Below are positions 6,041-7,970 of a stretch of 7,970 bases of DNA, piece after piece. Numbering within the stretch: position 1 is the stretch's first letter; each line of letters opens with the position of its first letter. The stretch covers positions 1 to 7,970 of the forward strand of contig CAMJRV010000099.1 of the NCBI GenBank assembly GCA_946408315.1, given 5' to 3'. Source of the stretch: an uncultured Bacillota bacterium (lineage in GTDB: Bacteria > Bacillota > Clostridia > Peptostreptococcales > Anaerovoracaceae). The notes beneath the pieces are model-generated. The model saw only the letters and a list, made by a program, of their open reading frames with translations, ran no database searches and was not told the origin of the DNA. The translations under genes and the position numbers were made by a program.

Positions 6041-7970
6041 TTACACGGGGTTGTTCTTGATGTATTCCATCTCCTCGTAGAAGTCGGAACCGAGGAAATA
6101 CTTCTTCGGCGGCTCGATCTTCTCACCCTTCTCAAGCTTCTCCAGTCCTTCCTTCACCTTGGCAGCCAGGGCCGGAAGCTCGTAGATCCTCACCCCGCAA
6201 GCATTGTAGATGGCGTTGATTACCGCCATGTGCCCTGCAGACTGGAACGCTTCCGATGCGCCCGAGGAACCGAAGGGGTTCTTCTTCCTTGGCGTCACCA
6301 GATGGATGATGTTGAAGTCGTCCGGGATGTCCTTGATCGCAGGGATTCCCGCACCCAATGGGTTGTTGTGCTTCTTCACGTCGTCGTAGTTTTCCGAAAG
6401 GGCAAAGCCGATACAGTGGGACAGTCCGCCGTATGCCTGACCGTTAACCGAATCGATGTTCCCGATGACGCCCACATCATCCACGCAGGTGTAACTGATC
6501 ACCGTGGTCTTTCCCGTCTTCGTATCTACCTCCACCTCTGCAAGGAACATGGCATAGGTGTAGTCCGGGGTCGGATTTCCGACTCCCGTATTGGGGTCCA
6601 GATCGCAGAGGTCCGGATCGCTGGGGTTCAGGTGCTGTGCTTCATACTTGGTCGGGATTCCTTCCGCCACCATCTCCTGATACGTCCGATAGGTCCCATC
6701 GGACTTTCTCATGGCGTTTATCAGCATATCGGCTGCCATCTTGGAGGTAATGCCGTTCAGATAATGCTGACGGGAGGACGCGGTGGCTCCTGAGTCGGGG
6801 CAATATTTGCTGTCGTTCTGGATCAGGACGATATCGTCGATGCTGACGCCAAGGGGCTTCAGCGCTTCCAGGGTACACTGGAGAGACCCTACGTCTCCTC
6901 CCTGGCCCTGATCCTGCCATGTGTCATATTTCACGAACTTTCCGTCTTCCCGCAGCTCGATGGCGATCGTACATTGGTCGGCAGAGCCTTCCGTCACGTT
7001 GTAGCCGCCCCAGGCGATGCCTACACCCCTTCTCTTTTCCGGGGTGTCCTCGGCCTTGCACCGGGCCACTGCCTTCTCATACACGGGCTTCATGGCTTCC
7101 ATGATCTTTTCCATAGGATAGTCCACAAAGGGATAGCTGTTGATATTCAAATCTCCCGGCCGGGCGATGTTCCTCCACCGGAGCTCAAAGGGATCGAGGC
7201 CAATCTTTTCGGCCATCATGTCCATCAGTGCTTCCGATGCGGTGTAGGCCTGGGGGGAACCGTAACCACGGTAGGCTGTGCCGTAGGCGTGGTTCGTGCA
7301 GGCGACTCTGGTGAGTCCCATGACGTTTGGTACCTGGTAGGGGAAGAACATGAACCGGGCCGGTCTCCAGGTCAGGTCGTCTCCCAGCTCGTTGTATGCT
7401 CCATGGTCCAGTCCGCAGTCCCATTCCGCCGCCAGGATCTTTCCGTTCTCGTCGCAGGCCAGGCGGGCATTCGTATAGGATGGTGCACGCTTTCCGGAGA
7501 AGGCCATGAATTCTCCATAGGTCATGGAGAATGCCACGGGCATGTCGTCGCAGGCCAGGCATGCGATGGCCGCCAGGGAATAGGTCGCTCCTGCGATACC
7601 CCAGCCAAAGGTGGCTCCCGTCGGGTTCTGGACCACTCTGACCTGTTCTGCCGGTATGCCGGTAGCTTCTGCGATATCTCCTATATTGGCATAGATGGCC
7701 ATGGCCTTACAGTGGACGGTCAGCATCCCGTCATCTCCCCAGTAGGCCTGTACCGTATCGCCTTCGATGGGCATATGGGGCTCTCTTGTGGAATAGAAGC
7801 TTCCGGATGCCACGTGGGGCGCTTCCTCAAACAGGGCCGGGGTATCATGACCCGCTCCCTTGATCGTCGGCTGCTCGGACCAGACGTTGGGATGGTCGTC
7901 GTGGACCCGGACGGCGTCCGGCATGGCGGCTTCCAGATAGTTCAGGTATTCGGGAAGCTGCTCAAAGTCG
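6041..7970 (-). CDS. Molybdopterin-binding aldehyde oxidoreductase / xanthine dehydrogenase family subunit, C-terminal part
   Basis: The reading frame is open to the right edge, so the start is missing and about 642 residues are seen; a Met codon at 7924 is internal. The family uses a molybdenum-molybdopterin cofactor to hydroxylate aldehydes or N-heterocycles with water, passing electrons through [2Fe-2S] centres to a partner. Numbering from the Met at 7924: REPHMPIEGD (47-56) opens the Mo-binding region, then GATFGWG (103-109), AYRGYGSPQ (217-225, family FRG-G-PQ), DQGQGGDVG (338-346), SGATASSRQHYLNG (378-391), and GSSGASEAFQSAGH (552-565) with Glu557 at the expected catalytic-base position. 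GVRIYELPA (577-585) is the usual C-terminal signature. It resembles the aldehyde oxidoreductase (MOP) branch more than classical XdhA, but this is by memory. If MOP-like (about 900 residues, fused [2Fe-2S] domains), those domains lie just beyond the edge. The reading frame is intact and looks GC-rich relative to the other genes. Confidence 0.92.
   Translation of the reverse strand, partial: DFEQLPEYLNYLEAAMPDAVRVHDDHPNVWSEQPTIKGAGHDTPALFEEAPHVASGSFYSTREPHMPIEGDTVQAYWGDDGMLTVHCKAMAIYANIGDIAEATGIPAEQVRVVQNPTGATFGWGIAGATYSLAAIACLACDDMPVAFSMTYGEFMAFSGKRAPSYTNARLACDENGKILAAEWDCGLDHGAYNELGDDLTWRPARFMFFPYQVPNVMGLTRVACTNHAYGTAYRGYGSPQAYTASEALMDMMAEKIGLDPFELRWRNIARPGDLNINSYPFVDYPMEKIMEAMKPVYEKAVARCKAEDTPEKRRGVGIAWGGYNVTEGSADQCTIAIELREDGKFVKYDTWQDQGQGGDVGSLQCTLEALKPLGVSIDDIVLIQNDSKYCPDSGATASSRQHYLNGITSKMAADMLINAMRKSDGTYRTYQEMVAEGIPTKYEAQHLNPSDPDLCDLDPNTGVGNPTPDYTYAMFLAEVEVDTKTGKTTVISYTCVDDVGVIGNIDSVNGQAYGGLSHCIGFALSENYDDVKKHNNPLGAGIPAIKDIPDDFNIIHLVTPRKKNPFGSSGASEAFQSAGHMAVINAIYNACGVRIYELPALAAKVKEGLEKLEKGEKIEPPKKYFLGSDFYEEMEYIKNNPV

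Noticed and set aside
6230..6793. 187-codon plus-strand open frame
   Set aside because: It is antisense to the molybdenum hydroxylase, where high GC lengthens chance open frames; the product is Arg/His-rich without recognisable motifs.
7185..7562. 125-codon minus-strand open frame
   Set aside because: It overlaps the hydroxylase in another frame on the same strand and has an Arg/Pro/Gly-rich shadow composition.
1..7970. CRISPR repeat array in the window
   Set aside because: No regularly spaced direct repeats of about 30 bases were found on reading; the array is expected beyond the left edge next to cas2.

Overview
The window most likely comes from an anaerobic, low-to-moderate GC member of the Bacillota (Clostridia-like). 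The grounds are strong purine-rich Shine-Dalgarno sites (AGGAGG types) before most starts, a sigma-A style promoter (TTGAAC, 17 bp, TATAAT), and the mix of a type I-C CRISPR-Cas operon, a TerC/YjbE membrane protein, a flavoredoxin-like flavoprotein and a molybdenum hydroxylase. Every gene I can support lies on the minus strand, so the window reads right to left.

Right part (about 5833-7970): the C-terminal two thirds of a molybdopterin-binding aldehyde oxidoreductase / xanthine dehydrogenase family protein, cut by the right edge. It ends in a stem-loop terminator (5983-6017). This gene looks richer in GC than the rest of the window.

Middle part (about 4303-5832): a divergent aspartate-dehydrogenase-like protein, then a flavoredoxin / flavin reductase-like protein. 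They are spaced like a small operon, with a hairpin and a palindrome in the 82-base gap. About 90 bases of leader that can fold and cover the ribosome binding region separate them from a TerC-family membrane protein (3625-4302).

Left part (1-3561): the head of a type I-C CRISPR-Cas operon in the standard order cas3, cas5c, cas8c. It is driven by a near-consensus promoter about 220 bases upstream of cas3. Cas3 carries the HD nuclease and helicase motifs. Cas5c is the crRNA-processing subunit of this subtype. Only the first 126 codons of cas8c are present. cas7, cas4, cas1, cas2 and the CRISPR array would be expected beyond the left edge; no repeat array lies in the window.

I see no clearly undescribed system. 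The observations best worth a second look are the divergent active site of the AspDH-like protein, the foldable leader of the TerC gene, the His at the expected catalytic Tyr of Cas5c, and the unexplained 317-base stretch upstream of cas3, which holds protein-like short frames overlapping the cas promoter.
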